A stretch of DNA of 46,638 nucleotides, taken from Lactococcus hircilactis. Lineage in GTDB: Bacteria > Bacillota > Bacilli > Lactobacillales > Streptococcaceae. The translations under genes were made by a program, and so were the position numbers. The stretch is taken from contig NZ_WITJ01000014.1 in NCBI RefSeq assembly GCF_009601015.1, forward strand, positions 1 to 46,638, given 5' to 3'. The notes beneath the pieces are model-generated. The model did no database searches. It saw only the letters and a program-made list of their open reading frames with translations, and had not been told where the DNA came from. Of this stretch, positions 33,999-42,789 are shown one piece after another (position 1 is the stretch's first letter; each line of letters starts with the position of its first letter).

Positions 33999-35261
33999 AT
34001 GAGAACAATTTCAAAAGTAATTCTAGGCAGTGCATCAGTGGTTGCTGCAATAAGCTTAGCAGCATGTTCATCAAATCAATCAGCTTCTGGGAAACAAACA
34101 ATTGAAGTTTTTTCGACAAAAACAGAAAATGCCAGTACTTTAAAAAAATTAGCTTCAGATTTTCATAAAGAAAATCCCAATATCACAGTTAATATTACTG
34201 CACCAGCCGATGGAGGAACTGTTTTAAAAACACGCTTGACGAAAAATAATATTCCTGATGTAATTTCTGGTGGTGGAGATGCGACGTTTTTAGAACTTGC
34301 AAAAGCTGGTGTTCTTGAAGACCTCTCTGATCAAGGTTTTGTAAAGAATCTTCAAGAACCATATCTCAAAGCGGTAACTTCTATGTATGGTGGATCAAAA
34401 ATTTATGGTGTTCCTTATGCCACCAATGCCTCAGGAATTGTTTATAATAAAGATATTTTTGCAAAATATAATATTGAGGCACCAAAAACTTGGGATGAAT
34501 TTACTAAAGCTATTGGTACTTTGAAGTCAAATGGAGTCACACCACTTGAACTTGGATTCCAAGGAACAGATGATTGGACAACGATGTGTATTTGGAACTC
34601 TGTTGCGCCGAGCATACAACCTTCTAACTTTTCAACAGAAGTAAAACAAAATAAAACCACTTTTACAAAGGATATGAAACCAGTTGCGCAAAAATTTCTT
34701 GATGTGATTGATTTTGGCCAAAATAATTTTATGGGAAAAAATTATAATAATACTTTATCAGATTTTGCATCAGGAAAATCTGCAATGATCATCAATGGAA
34801 GTTGGACTGTTCCAGTTATTCGACAGACGAATGCAAAAATAAATTTTGGACTCATACCTTTCCCAACAACTAATGATGTAAGTAAAAATAAACTTTCTTC
34901 AGGTGTTGACGTGCTTTTTGCAGTAGGTAAAAATTCAAGTCATAAATCAGCGGATAAAAAATTTGTAAGTTTCATGATGAAAAAAGAAAATGCTACGAAA
35001 TATATCAATGAACAAGTGGCTTTCTCCGCAGTAAAAGGAGTTGAACAAACTGATCCTGCGATGATTTCAGTTAAAGATTATATCGCTAAAGGAGATGTAA
35101 CAGATTATCCAGATCACCTTTACCCGGCAGGTTTCCAGATGGCAGGACTTTTGTCACAACTTTCATTGAACAAAACAAAAGGAATGAGCGATTCGTCAAA
35201 TATTAGCCAATTTCTAAAAACAGCAGATCAACAATATAAAACAGCAAACACTTCTAAGTAA
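33999..35261 (+). CDS. Sugar ABC transporter substrate-binding lipoprotein
   Basis: A 420-residue family-1 solute-binding protein (MalE/MsmE type). The lipoprotein signal ends in the lipobox LAAC (Cys about 23), so it is anchored outside the membrane by diacylglycerol. TIEVFSTKTENASTLKKLAS, VPYATNASGIVYNKDIFAKY and MIINGSWTVPVI are typical. AAAAAGGAG lies upstream. First gene of a binding protein-permease-permease-glucosidase operon; together with the glucosidase, an oligosaccharide such as isomalto- or malto-oligomer is the likely ligand. Confidence 0.85.
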   Translation: MRTISKVILGSASVVAAISLAACSSNQSASGKQTIEVFSTKTENASTLKKLASDFHKENPNITVNITAPADGGTVLKTRLTKNNIPDVISGGGDATFLELAKAGVLEDLSDQGFVKNLQEPYLKAVTSMYGGSKIYGVPYATNASGIVYNKDIFAKYNIEAPKTWDEFTKAIGTLKSNGVTPLELGFQGTDDWTTMCIWNSVAPSIQPSNFSTEVKQNKTTFTKDMKPVAQKFLDVIDFGQNNFMGKNYNNTLSDFASGKSAMIINGSWTVPVIRQTNAKINFGLIPFPTTNDVSKNKLSSGVDVLFAVGKNSSHKSADKKFVSFMMKKENATKYINEQVAFSAVKGVEQTDPAMISVKDYIAKGDVTDYPDHLYPAGFQMAGLLSQLSLNKTKGMSDSSNISQFLKTADQQYKTANTSK

Positions 35262-35270
35262 GGATAGCTC

Positions 35271-36145
35271 ATGAAAAAAAATAAAACAAAAAAGATTCCA
35301 CTGACAGCATATCTCATGGTGTTGCCGATGGCTGCTCTATTTTTCCTATTTCATACCACTCCATTTTTGCAAGGAATCTTTTATAGTTTCACAAATTGGC
35401 AAGGGTTTGGGGAATGGAGTTTTGTTGGTTTAAATAATTATGCCCACTTGTTTACTGATCCAAGTATTATTGATGCTTATGTTTTTACTTTCAAATTTGC
35501 TATTGCTGCGACAATTTTAGTAAATATTTTAAGTCTTCTTTTAGCACTTGGGTTAAATGCGAAAATTAAATTTAAAAGTTTTTTAAAAGCGACATATTTT
35601 TTACCTTATATGCTTTCTACATTAATTATTGGGTTATATTTAACTTTATTTTTAGTAATATTATCCCATCAATAGGAAGTCATATTGGAATTAAGGCACT
35701 ATCTATTAGTATTTTAGGTACAGAGCATGCTTGGATTGGAATTTTAATTGTTACAGTTTGGCAATCACTTGCATTTAATACTTTAATTTATCTTTCTGGA
35801 CTTCAAACAATTGATAATGGAATCTATGAAGCTGCCGATATTGATGGAGCTTCTGGGTGGATGCGTTTTTGGAAACTAACTTTTCCTTTGTTAGCCCCAT
35901 TTTTCACAATTAATATGGTACTGTCTGTTAAAAACTTTTTGATGGTATTTGATCAAATTATGGCAATGACAGGTGGTGGTCCTGGAAATGCTACAACATC
36001 AATTTCCGTTTTGATTTATTCAAAAGGTTTTAATGGAGGACAATTTGCAATCCAATCTGCTAACTCAGTGGTTTTGTTCTTAATTGTTGTTATCATTAGT
36101 CTTTTCCAACTCAGAGTGTTAGAAAGAAGGGAGAGTAATTTATGA
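35271..36145 (+). pseudogene. Sugar ABC transporter permease 1, single frameshift (MalF type)
   Basis: The first 134 codons read as an N-terminal permease (PLTAYLMVLPMAALFFLFHT, then FYSFTNWQGFGEWSFVGLNN), then stop at 35673. The missing rest continues in another frame from about 35642 to 36145, including the EAADIDGASGWMRFWKLTFP loop that contacts the ATPase. The break lies at TATTTAAC near 35639-35641; one extra T would restore GLYFNFIFSNIIPSIG and an intact protein of about 291 residues. Either a real recent inactivating deletion in a T-run, a phase-variable tract, or a sequencing error. Confidence 0.85.
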
Positions 36146-36966
36146 AAAAAATAAAAACTAATTGGGGAACAACTCTCACACTATTGGTGATTGCAGTAGT
36201 TTGTATTTTAGGTCCACTCTATATTGCTTTTGTTATTTCTGTTAAATCTCCTGATCAAATGGTAAATGTTCTTGCTTTCCCAAAAACTTTTCATTTTGAT
36301 AACTTTACTAAAGCAATTCAAATGACAAATTATTGGAAAAATTTTGCGAATACTCTCTTTATTACTATCGTTAACCTGATTTTTACAGTATTGACGAATT
36401 CAATGGCAGCCTATGCGATTTCACGGAATCGGCATCGGAGTAAATTATTTAATGGTTTATACTATTACTTTATTAGTGCGCTATTTATTCCTTTTAATGT
36501 ATTGATGCTTCCGCTGGTAAAACAAGCTAGTACGTTTCATTTAGACAACATTTTGGGAATTACCTTTTTATACATAATTTTTGGATTACCAATGAATACT
36601 TTTCTTTATACTGGATTTGTTAAAAAAATTCCAGTGGCTTTAGATGAGGCAGCTACAATTGACGGGGCAACACCATGGCAAGTTTTCCGATATGTTATTT
36701 TCCCAATGATGAAACCAATGCATGCGACAGTAGCAATACTAAGCTTTATGTGGACATGGAATGATTTCTTGATGCCTTTAATCTTGCTTTCAGATCCTAA
36801 TCAGCAAACGCTTCAGCTTTCTCAATATGTCTTTCAAGGCCAATTCTCAACGCAATATAACTTGGCATTTGCCTCGTACATGATGGTCATCCTTCCAGTT
36901 CTAATCCTCTATGTGATTTTCCAACGATTTATCATTTCGGGTGTGACTGAAGGTGCAATCAAATAA
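36142..36966 (+). CDS. Sugar ABC transporter permease 2 (MalG type)
   Basis: A 274-residue integral membrane protein with about six helices and the EAA loop (ALDEAATIDGATPWQVFRYV) that docks to the ATPase. The start overlaps the stop of the other permease (ATGA). With that permease broken, the transporter may not work although this gene is intact. No ATPase gene is present in the cluster; a shared MsmK-type ATPase elsewhere would be needed. Confidence 0.88.
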   Translation: MKKIKTNWGTTLTLLVIAVVCILGPLYIAFVISVKSPDQMVNVLAFPKTFHFDNFTKAIQMTNYWKNFANTLFITIVNLIFTVLTNSMAAYAISRNRHRSKLFNGLYYYFISALFIPFNVLMLPLVKQASTFHLDNILGITFLYIIFGLPMNTFLYTGFVKKIPVALDEAATIDGATPWQVFRYVIFPMMKPMHATVAILSFMWTWNDFLMPLILLSDPNQQTLQLSQYVFQGQFSTQYNLAFASYMMVILPVLILYVIFQRFIISGVTEGAIK

Positions 36967-36972
36967 AATGAC

Positions 36973-37006
36973 TTACTGTCAATCATGTAAATTGACAGTA
37001 ATTTTT
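36973..37006 (+). terminator. Terminator-like hairpin between permease and glucosidase genes
   Basis: TTACTGTCAAT / ATTGACAGTAA (36973-36983 with 36991-37001), 7-nt loop and TTTTT. No promoter is evident between it and the glucosidase gene, so it probably acts as a partial terminator. Confidence 0.7.
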
Positions 37007-37008
37007 AG

Positions 37009-38604
<1,596 letters not shown>

Positions 38605-38627
38605 TAACTTATTAAGGAATAAACCAA

Positions 38628-38685
38628 AAAAATGACGAGTGGGTTAAGAATCCGATTTTGAATTCTTAACCCACTCGTCATTTTT
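38628..38685. terminator. Very long bidirectional terminator between the glucosidase and xerS
   Basis: A perfect 24-bp stem (38628-38651 with 38662-38685) with a 10-nt loop; A-runs and T-runs flank it on both strands. It separates convergent units and ends 4 bp before the xerS stop. Confidence 0.9.
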
Positions 38686-38688
38686 GAA

Positions 38689-39759
38689 TCATAAATTTTT
38701 TAAAGCATTTTTTTGTTCTTCACTGACAATATGTGTATAGAGATCTGTCACTTGTGTTGAAGCATGTCCGAGCTGATGGCTGACAAGAACTTGAGAATTT
38801 GTTTCAGCGTAAAGTCGAGTCGCTAGAGTGTGACGAAGTTTGTGAGGGGTCACTCTAATTTTAAATCCTTGAGAATATTTAGCTACCAATTTTTCAATAG
38901 AAGAAGCGTCAATGCGAGAAGAAGTTCCTTTGTACAGGGTTAAGAATAAAGCCAACTCTTTTTTTTCTGGGGCATAACGCGTCTTACGAATTTCAAGGTA
39001 CTCACTCAAATAACATTTTGCAAAGTCAGCGATATTAACAGCATCTCTTTTTCCTCCTTTGCGTGTCACCTCGACAATCATCGTATTCAAATGTAAGTCA
39101 CGTACATCAATATTAACCGCTTCAGATAAACGAATTCCAGAAGCTAAAATCAACGCAATGATGGCTAAATCACGTGTCTTATTTTTTTTAAAACTTGATA
39201 ATGCTCGATTGGATAAGGATTTTTCATATTTTTCATCAATGTAATCAAGAAATCCTTGGGTTTCATCCCCCAAAAAAAGCTTTCCTTTAATATTTTCAGC
39301 ACGAGCAGCGAGTGTTTCGTGCTTTTTTTTAGTTTGAACTTTTTTCATGACATTACGATAAAAATAAGGTTCGCCCTCAGCGTCCTCAACCTCCTCGGTC
39401 AGATATTTGTAAAGACTTGAAAGAGCAGCTATCGTTCGATTGATCGTCGTTTGACTCACACCATATTGTGTGGAGTAAGTATTTAAACGAGGACGTTCAC
39501 GTAAAAAGAGAATGAAGGATTCTAAATCTTTTTTACTGAGATTTTCAAGACAAGAAAGTGAAATCTCGGAAATGTGTTGTGCGTCAGATACATTAGAATC
39601 GATGAGCCAACTAAAAAAGCGTTCAAATTCTTTTAAGTATTCGTAGAGTGTGGTTAAGCTATATGGAACTGCCAACTTAGATTGATAGTATTCTAAGACG
39701 AAATTTGGCATCATAGTTTTTAGTTTTTCAATATTTTGGATTAATTGTGCACGTTTCAT
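38689..39759 (-). CDS. xerS: Chromosome dimer resolution recombinase XerS
   Basis: Start at ATG 39759 gives 356 residues, the normal XerS length; an earlier in-frame ATG lies upstream of the -10. XerS alone resolves chromosome dimers at difSL in streptococci and lactococci, under FtsK control. An N-terminal SAM-like DNA-binding domain (about 1-165) is followed by the tyrosine recombinase domain: [10 protein letters not shown] (catalytic Arg), VTRKGGKRD (Lys), [11 protein letters not shown] (HxxR), [15 protein letters not shown] with His and the nucleophile Tyr341. The dif site stands 31 bp upstream of the ATG. Confidence 0.95.
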   Translation of the reverse strand: MKRAQLIQNIEKLKTMMPNFVLEYYQSKLAVPYSLTTLYEYLKEFERFFSWLIDSNVSDAQHISEISLSCLENLSKKDLESFILFLRERPRLNTYSTQYGVSQTTINRTIAALSSLYKYLTEEVEDAEGEPYFYRNVMKKVQTKKKHETLAARAENIKGKLFLGDETQGFLDYIDEKYEKSLSNRALSSFKKNKTRDLAIIALILASGIRLSEAVNIDVRDLHLNTMIVEVTRKGGKRDAVNIADFAKCYLSEYLEIRKTRYAPEKKELALFLTLYKGTSSRIDASSIEKLVAKYSQGFKIRVTPHKLRHTLATRLYAETNSQVLVSHQLGHASTQVTDLYTHIVSEEQKNALKNL

Positions 39760-39766
39760 GCTTATG

Positions 39767-39796
39767 ATTATATCAGAAGTGCTCAACATTTGTCAA
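39767..39796 (-). promoter_or_regulatory. xerS promoter overlapping dif
   Basis: Minus strand: TTGACA (39796-39791) is the last six bases of dif; 18-nt spacer; TATAAT (39772-39767); then 7 nt to the ATG at 39759. The mRNA should be leaderless or nearly so. Confidence 0.75.
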
Positions 39797-39821
39797 GAAA
39801 ATTACAGTTTTTCGGAAAGAT
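39791..39821 (-). other. Chromosome dimer resolution site difSL
   Basis: A 31-bp site reading on the minus strand ATCTTTCCGAAAAACTG followed by TAATTTTCTTGACA. It agrees with the lactococcal/streptococcal difSL site as I recall it, and it lies directly next to xerS as in other genomes of the group. It marks the replication terminus. Confidence 0.9.
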
Positions 39822-39917
39822 GTTGGTCTTTTTTCTAAAGCATAATGCATGCAATCCCTGAATACATACTATTTAAACAAAGAATAATCATTAAAATATG
39901 TTTCCAAATACGTCAGC

Positions 39918-39943
39918 AAAAAAAGATTCGAACATCGAACCTT
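39918..39943 (-). terminator. Minus-strand terminator of the accessory recombinase unit
   Basis: Minus strand: AAGGTTCGA-TGT-TCGAATCTT with one G-U pair, followed by T. It would end transcripts coming from the small gene at 40121-40387, just before dif. Confidence 0.7.
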
Positions 39944-39949
39944 TCTCAC

Positions 39950-40057
39950 TTGACTTTTCCTGCATAATTATTTATAATTATACCAATGAGTCGAATGAGA
40001 AAGGTCAGATTTTCTTATTCGCGGGTGCGCAAAATTACGTTTTTGCGCACTTTTTTA
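39950..40057 (+). ncRNA. Candidate small RNA with its own promoter and terminator
   Basis: A near-perfect promoter TTGACT (39950-39955), 17 nt, TATAAT (39973-39978) predicts a start near 39985. A terminator ends it: GTGCGCAAAA / TTTTGCGCAC (40025-40034 with 40041-40050) plus six T. The RNA of about 70-75 nt also contains a second 11-bp stem CGAATGAGAAA / TTTCTTATTCG (39992-40002 with 40011-40021, one G-U) with loop GGTCAGAT. No likely peptide is encoded. It is fully antisense to the 3' untranslated part of the accessory recombinase unit (stop at 40121, terminator at 39918-39943). Confidence 0.65.
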
Positions 40058-40120
40058 TTTGTCCCAATTATACCAAAAATGTTTCCGAAAATCAAGTATC
40101 GATTTCGCTTTTTTACTTTT

Positions 40121-40387
40121 TTAAGGATTTAAAGGTGCTTTGTCACAAAACTTGACAACTTCCTGCGTAACTTGAAATTTTCCACGAGCGTTTTCTTTTT
40201 TCCAATAAATAAAACCTTCTTTTGAGTTGGTTACTCCAACGATTCGTACTTTGGCTTGTCCCTGAGAGGTATTTACGATCGCTTCGTCGCCCCTTTTAAG
40301 CCGAATAGCTTTGAGATGTTCTGGGACAATCCAGTAACGTCTTTTTTTGTCTATGCCATCGACATGGACCGCTTTGATGATTTTCAA
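40121..40387 (-). CDS. Small accessory protein of the XerS-like unit, unknown function
   Basis: An 88-residue basic protein. TTG start with AGGAGA 8 nt upstream; extended -10 TGTTATAAT lies about 40 nt further upstream, so it has its own promoter. The segment HLKAIRLKRGDEAIV then VRIVGVTNSKEGFIYW looks like a small beta-barrel. It resembles proteins called DUF5839 in Firmicutes mobile elements, from memory and not checked. A clear paralogue remnant lies at 42569-42772 next to the third XerS-like fragment, so this family travels with XerS-like recombinases here. It could be a directionality or DNA-binding cofactor; that is inference. Confidence 0.65.
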   Translation of the reverse strand: MKIIKAVHVDGIDKKRRYWIVPEHLKAIRLKRGDEAIVNTSQGQAKVRIVGVTNSKEGFIYWKKENARGKFQVTQEVVKFCDKAPLNP

Positions 40388-40480
40388 TGGCCATTCTCCT
40401 TTTGTTGATTTTTACTAAACAAATCTATTATAACAAAATAAAAAACCTTTTTACTTATTGAAAATGAAAAATCAAGGAAA

Positions 40481-41536
40481 TTATAGCTTGTTCAATGCAT
40501 CTTTTAACTCTGTATTTGTGATATGCGTGTATAAATCGGTGGCTTGTGTTGAGGAGTGTCCAAGTTGATGACTAACCACAAGCTGTGAACTGGTTACTTG
40601 ATAGAGCCTAGTAGCTAATGTGTGTCTCAGCATGTGTGGCGTAACTCGAATTTTGAAAGCTGCAGAATATTTGTTGACAATTTTGCTGATTGTCGCATTT
40701 GAAATGCGTGCGGATTTTTTAGCATACCAAGCAAGAAATAAAGGCTCCACATCTTCAGGTGTCGGGTAGCGCGATTTTCTAATAGATAAATAATTTTCTA
40801 AATAAGGTTTTGCAAATGGAGCAATCGAAACACTATCAAATAATCCCTCTTTTCGCCAAACTCGCATCGTTAAATTTTCGATATTAAAATTATCCATATC
40901 AACGCTGTCCAGTTCTGAAATTCTTAATCCACTAGCCAAGAACAAAGATAAAATTGCTAAATCTCGTTCCTTATTTTTATTGAAACTTACTTCTTGTCTT
41001 TTGGAAAGGGACTTGTGATAATCTTCTTTAACAAATTTGAGAAAATCATTGGTTTCCGTTCCTAGAAAAAGTCTATCCTCTAAATGTGCAGCTCGGTAAG
41101 CGAGTGTTTTCTCTTTTTTCTTCAAGTTAACTCGACTCATCACATTGCGTTCAATATAAGAATTACCATTCTCATCTTCGGATTCATCTGCCAGATAACG
41201 ATAGAGTCCTTTTAGTGAAGCCAGCGCTCTTTGAAGCGTACTCTGGTGGTCATTGTTAGGATTTTTAGTGAATAGCTCCTCCCTAAACCGCATGAGAAAG
41301 GCTTCAATATCCTTTTTAGGAAGCTTTTCCAAATCAGATAATGTGATTTCTTCAATCTTTCGTGCTTTGATGAGACGGTTGTCTATTAGCCATTGGAAAA
41401 AGCGACGATATTCAAGTAAATAACGATAGAGTGTTGATAGACTATAAGCACTTGCTCGCTTTGAACGGTAATAGTCTTTCACATAAAAGGGCATTTCTTT
41501 TATAAGTTCATTAAGTTTTGAGTTGTAATTTTCCAT
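40481..41536 (-). CDS. Second XerS-like tyrosine recombinase (paralogue)
   Basis: The 351-residue protein aligns over its whole length with XerS of this window, with the same domain order. All catalytic residues are visible: SGLRISELDS (Arg), VWRKEGLFD (Lys), [11 protein letters not shown] (HxxR), LGHSSTQATDLYTH (His and nucleophile Tyr336). AAAGG lies 6 nt before the ATG. The N-terminal DNA-binding domain differs considerably (FYVKDYYRSKRASAYSLST against [18 protein letters not shown]), so it may use another site. A 31-bp inverted repeat stands immediately upstream. It is probably an integrase of a mobile element lodged at the terminus, or a relic of one. Confidence 0.9.
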   Translation of the reverse strand: MENYNSKLNELIKEMPFYVKDYYRSKRASAYSLSTLYRYLLEYRRFFQWLIDNRLIKARKIEEITLSDLEKLPKKDIEAFLMRFREELFTKNPNNDHQSTLQRALASLKGLYRYLADESEDENGNSYIERNVMSRVNLKKKEKTLAYRAAHLEDRLFLGTETNDFLKFVKEDYHKSLSKRQEVSFNKNKERDLAILSLFLASGLRISELDSVDMDNFNIENLTMRVWRKEGLFDSVSIAPFAKPYLENYLSIRKSRYPTPEDVEPLFLAWYAKKSARISNATISKIVNKYSAAFKIRVTPHMLRHTLATRLYQVTSSQLVVSHQLGHSSTQATDLYTHITNTELKDALNKL

Positions 41537-41544
41537 GTTAAGCC

Positions 41545-41575
41545 TTTCTTAAAATTCTAATCTTATTTTAAGAAA
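41545..41575. repeat. 31-bp inverted repeat before the second XerS-like gene
   Basis: Perfect 11-bp arms TTTCTTAAAAT (41545-41555) and ATTTTAAGAAA (41565-41575) around a 9-bp centre. The total length equals that of difSL. The arm nearest the gene runs into its ribosome binding site. It could be the recombinase's own recombination site or an autoregulatory operator. Confidence 0.6.
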
Positions 41576-41901
41576 TAATCTGTATTTTGTCAAAAAGGAT
41601 ATTCATGTATAAATTATTTTACTGATAGCAACATATATAGCAATATAAATACAACTATATGTACTACTACATCTACTACTATAAAATAATAATAGACCTA
41701 CTGCTAGATATAGTAGTAATTTGAGATATAAGAAAATATCAAAAAAAAGCCTGTGATTTCCGATAAATATTAGAATTGCAAGTTTTTTATGATAGAATAA
41801 AAGAGTAGTAAGTGAAAAGACGGTAGCCTAGAATCTAGTGAGGTAATGCTTATGGGAATGGTTCTGTGAGTATGCCCTCACGTGAAAGAAAGGCGAAAAA
41901 T
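41576..41901. other. AT-rich region with inverted repeat and leader of the toxin-like gene
   Basis: No gene before 41902. TACTACTATA (41674-41683) and TATAGTAGTA (41709-41718) form a perfect 10-bp inverted repeat in a stretch of TACTAC-type triplets. A promoter TTAGAA (41770-41775), 17 nt, TAGAAT (41793-41798) with extended TG could drive the toxin-like gene with a leader of about 95 nt containing GTGAG/CTCAC hairpin arms. Confidence 0.45.
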
Positions 41902-42102
41902 TTGTCAGTTTATCAAGCACTTTCACTCATGATTGCTTTTGCAATGTTGGTGTTAGTACTGAATGATAAAAACAATAAAAAATGGCCGTCAACTTTTAGC
42001 GAAACCGACGACTATTCTTTAAGTATAAAGTTTGGCTACCGTTCTTGTTTATCTTCATCTCGTTCAAGCAATTCTTTGAATTTTTCTCCCTTTTCAAAAT
42101 AA
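41902..42102 (+). CDS. TxpA/BsrG-type (holin-like) small toxin, probable stop-codon loss
   Basis: From TTG 41902, 9 nt after AAAGG, the frame reads MSVYQALSLMIAFAMLVLVL then NDKNNKK. This strongly resembles holin-like type I toxins (compare MTVYESLMIMINFG of BsrG, from memory): short N terminus, one membrane helix, basic end. Family members usually stop about here, but codon 28 is TGG and the frame runs on for 39 unrelated residues (WPSTFSETDD onward) to 42102. A minus-strand terminator at its 3' end (41977-42012) would suit a convergent antisense antitoxin. The IS30 end begins near 42110. Possibly a decayed module. Confidence 0.5.
   Translation: MSVYQALSLMIAFAMLVLVLNDKNNKKWPSTFSETDDYSLSIKFGYRSCLSSSRSSNSLNFSPFSK
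41977..42012 (-). terminator. Minus-strand terminator overlapping the toxin 3' end
   Basis: Minus strand: arms GTCGTC (42012-42007) and GACGGC (41990-41985), extended by G-U pairs, followed by a run of six T. It has the position of an antitoxin RNA terminator in type I pairs with overlapping 3' ends. I cannot see a convincing antitoxin promoter. Confidence 0.45.
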
Positions 42103-42123
42103 AAGGCAAATTGCAAGTTGAAG

Positions 42124-42501
42124 TTAGCCACCCCTAACCATCTGAGTCGGAGACTTGTAATTAAATAATTTTCGTGGATAGTTGTTCATCCACTTTTCAA
42201 TACGAGCGACCGCTCTAACGGTCGTTTTTATTGTGCCCTTAGGTAAAAATCTGCGAATCACAACATTAGTTTTTTTCAATTTATTTAGCTCATTCAAACT
42301 AACATCTTCTACTTTTTTAGCAGATGAGAGATATCCTTTAAAGACCATCCACTCAAAAAAATTTTGAAAATCGCAAAGATAAGCGTCTATAGTACAAATA
42401 CTGTACGGATAAGATAATCTTGAAATGCAATATTCTCTGACGTAATAAGGCATTTTCTTCATTTTTCTGTTGATTCTGTTTCTAATTGTAATTCTATTCA
42501 T
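42124..42501 (-). pseudogene. Third XerS-like N-terminal fragment fused to an IS30 transposase tail
   Basis: The 125-residue reading frame is a chimera. Residues 1-80 match the N-terminal domain of the XerS-like proteins (MPYYVREYCISRLSYPYS, FQNFFEWMVFKGYL, VSLNELNKL). From about residue 83, RRFLPKGTIKTTV to FNYKSPTQM is the C terminus of an IS30-type transposase. The recombinase catalytic domain is gone, so it cannot recombine. The ATG follows a TGTTATAAT element by 7 nt, so it would be leaderless. It might still bind DNA as an isolated N-terminal domain, but that is speculation. Confidence 0.75.
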
Positions 42502-42568
42502 ACCCTTAATTATAACAAGTGCATGATAAATATGATAGAAATAGTCGCCAAAATTTTTAAATTATGAG

Positions 42569-42772
42569 TTATGACTTCTTCTGCTTTTCTACAAATTTTC
42601 TATCAACTTCTTGATTAACAGTTGTCAATACCTCTTGTGTGACTTGTAGTTGACCACCAGCCCATCTTACAATTCCATCTTTAGAATTTATAACTTTGGT
42701 AATTCGAATGCGAGAGAATTGTTCATTTGCCATTACGACAGCTTCATCGCCAGTTTTTATTTTTGGAATTTA
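42569..42772 (-). pseudogene. Remnant of a second small accessory protein gene
   Basis: The minus strand reads IKTGDEAVVMANEQFSRIRI, then TKVINSKDGIVRW and LQVTQEVLTTVNQEVD to a stop at 42569. This aligns with the 88-residue protein at 40121-40387 (LKRGDEAIV, VINSK/VTNSK, QVTQEV). The first 30 or so residues are missing; upstream the sequence changes to an IS982-like fragment. No start codon or ribosome binding site remains. Confidence 0.75.
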
Positions 42773-42789
42773 CCGATTATCCAAGTCAA

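Larger units (their letters stand above)
39822..40120. other. Intergenic region between dif and the small accessory gene
   Basis: It holds the minus-strand terminator and the candidate small RNA described separately. An inverted repeat CCTTTCTCA / TGAGAAAGG (39940-39948, 39996-40004) brackets the RNA promoter. TTTCCGAAAA at 40082-40091 repeats ten bases of the dif arm in inverted orientation relative to dif. Confidence 0.5.

Noticed and set aside
39918-39943. Minus-strand sequence resembling a tRNA T-arm (GGTTCGATGTTCGAATC)
   Set aside because: No acceptor, anticodon or D-arm can be built around it; it is a terminator hairpin with a T-run.
40003-40010. Pairing of the small RNA loop GGTCAGAT with the dispersed palindrome
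   Set aside because: Only five bases (CTGAC) are complementary, which is expected by chance.
39898-40155. Plus-strand frame of 85 codons across the small RNA region
   Set aside because: It spans the promoter and terminator of the candidate small RNA, has no ribosome binding site and no family likeness.
41661-41718. TACTAC repeats as a CRISPR array
   Set aside because: Units are three bases long with no spacers or leader and no cas genes.
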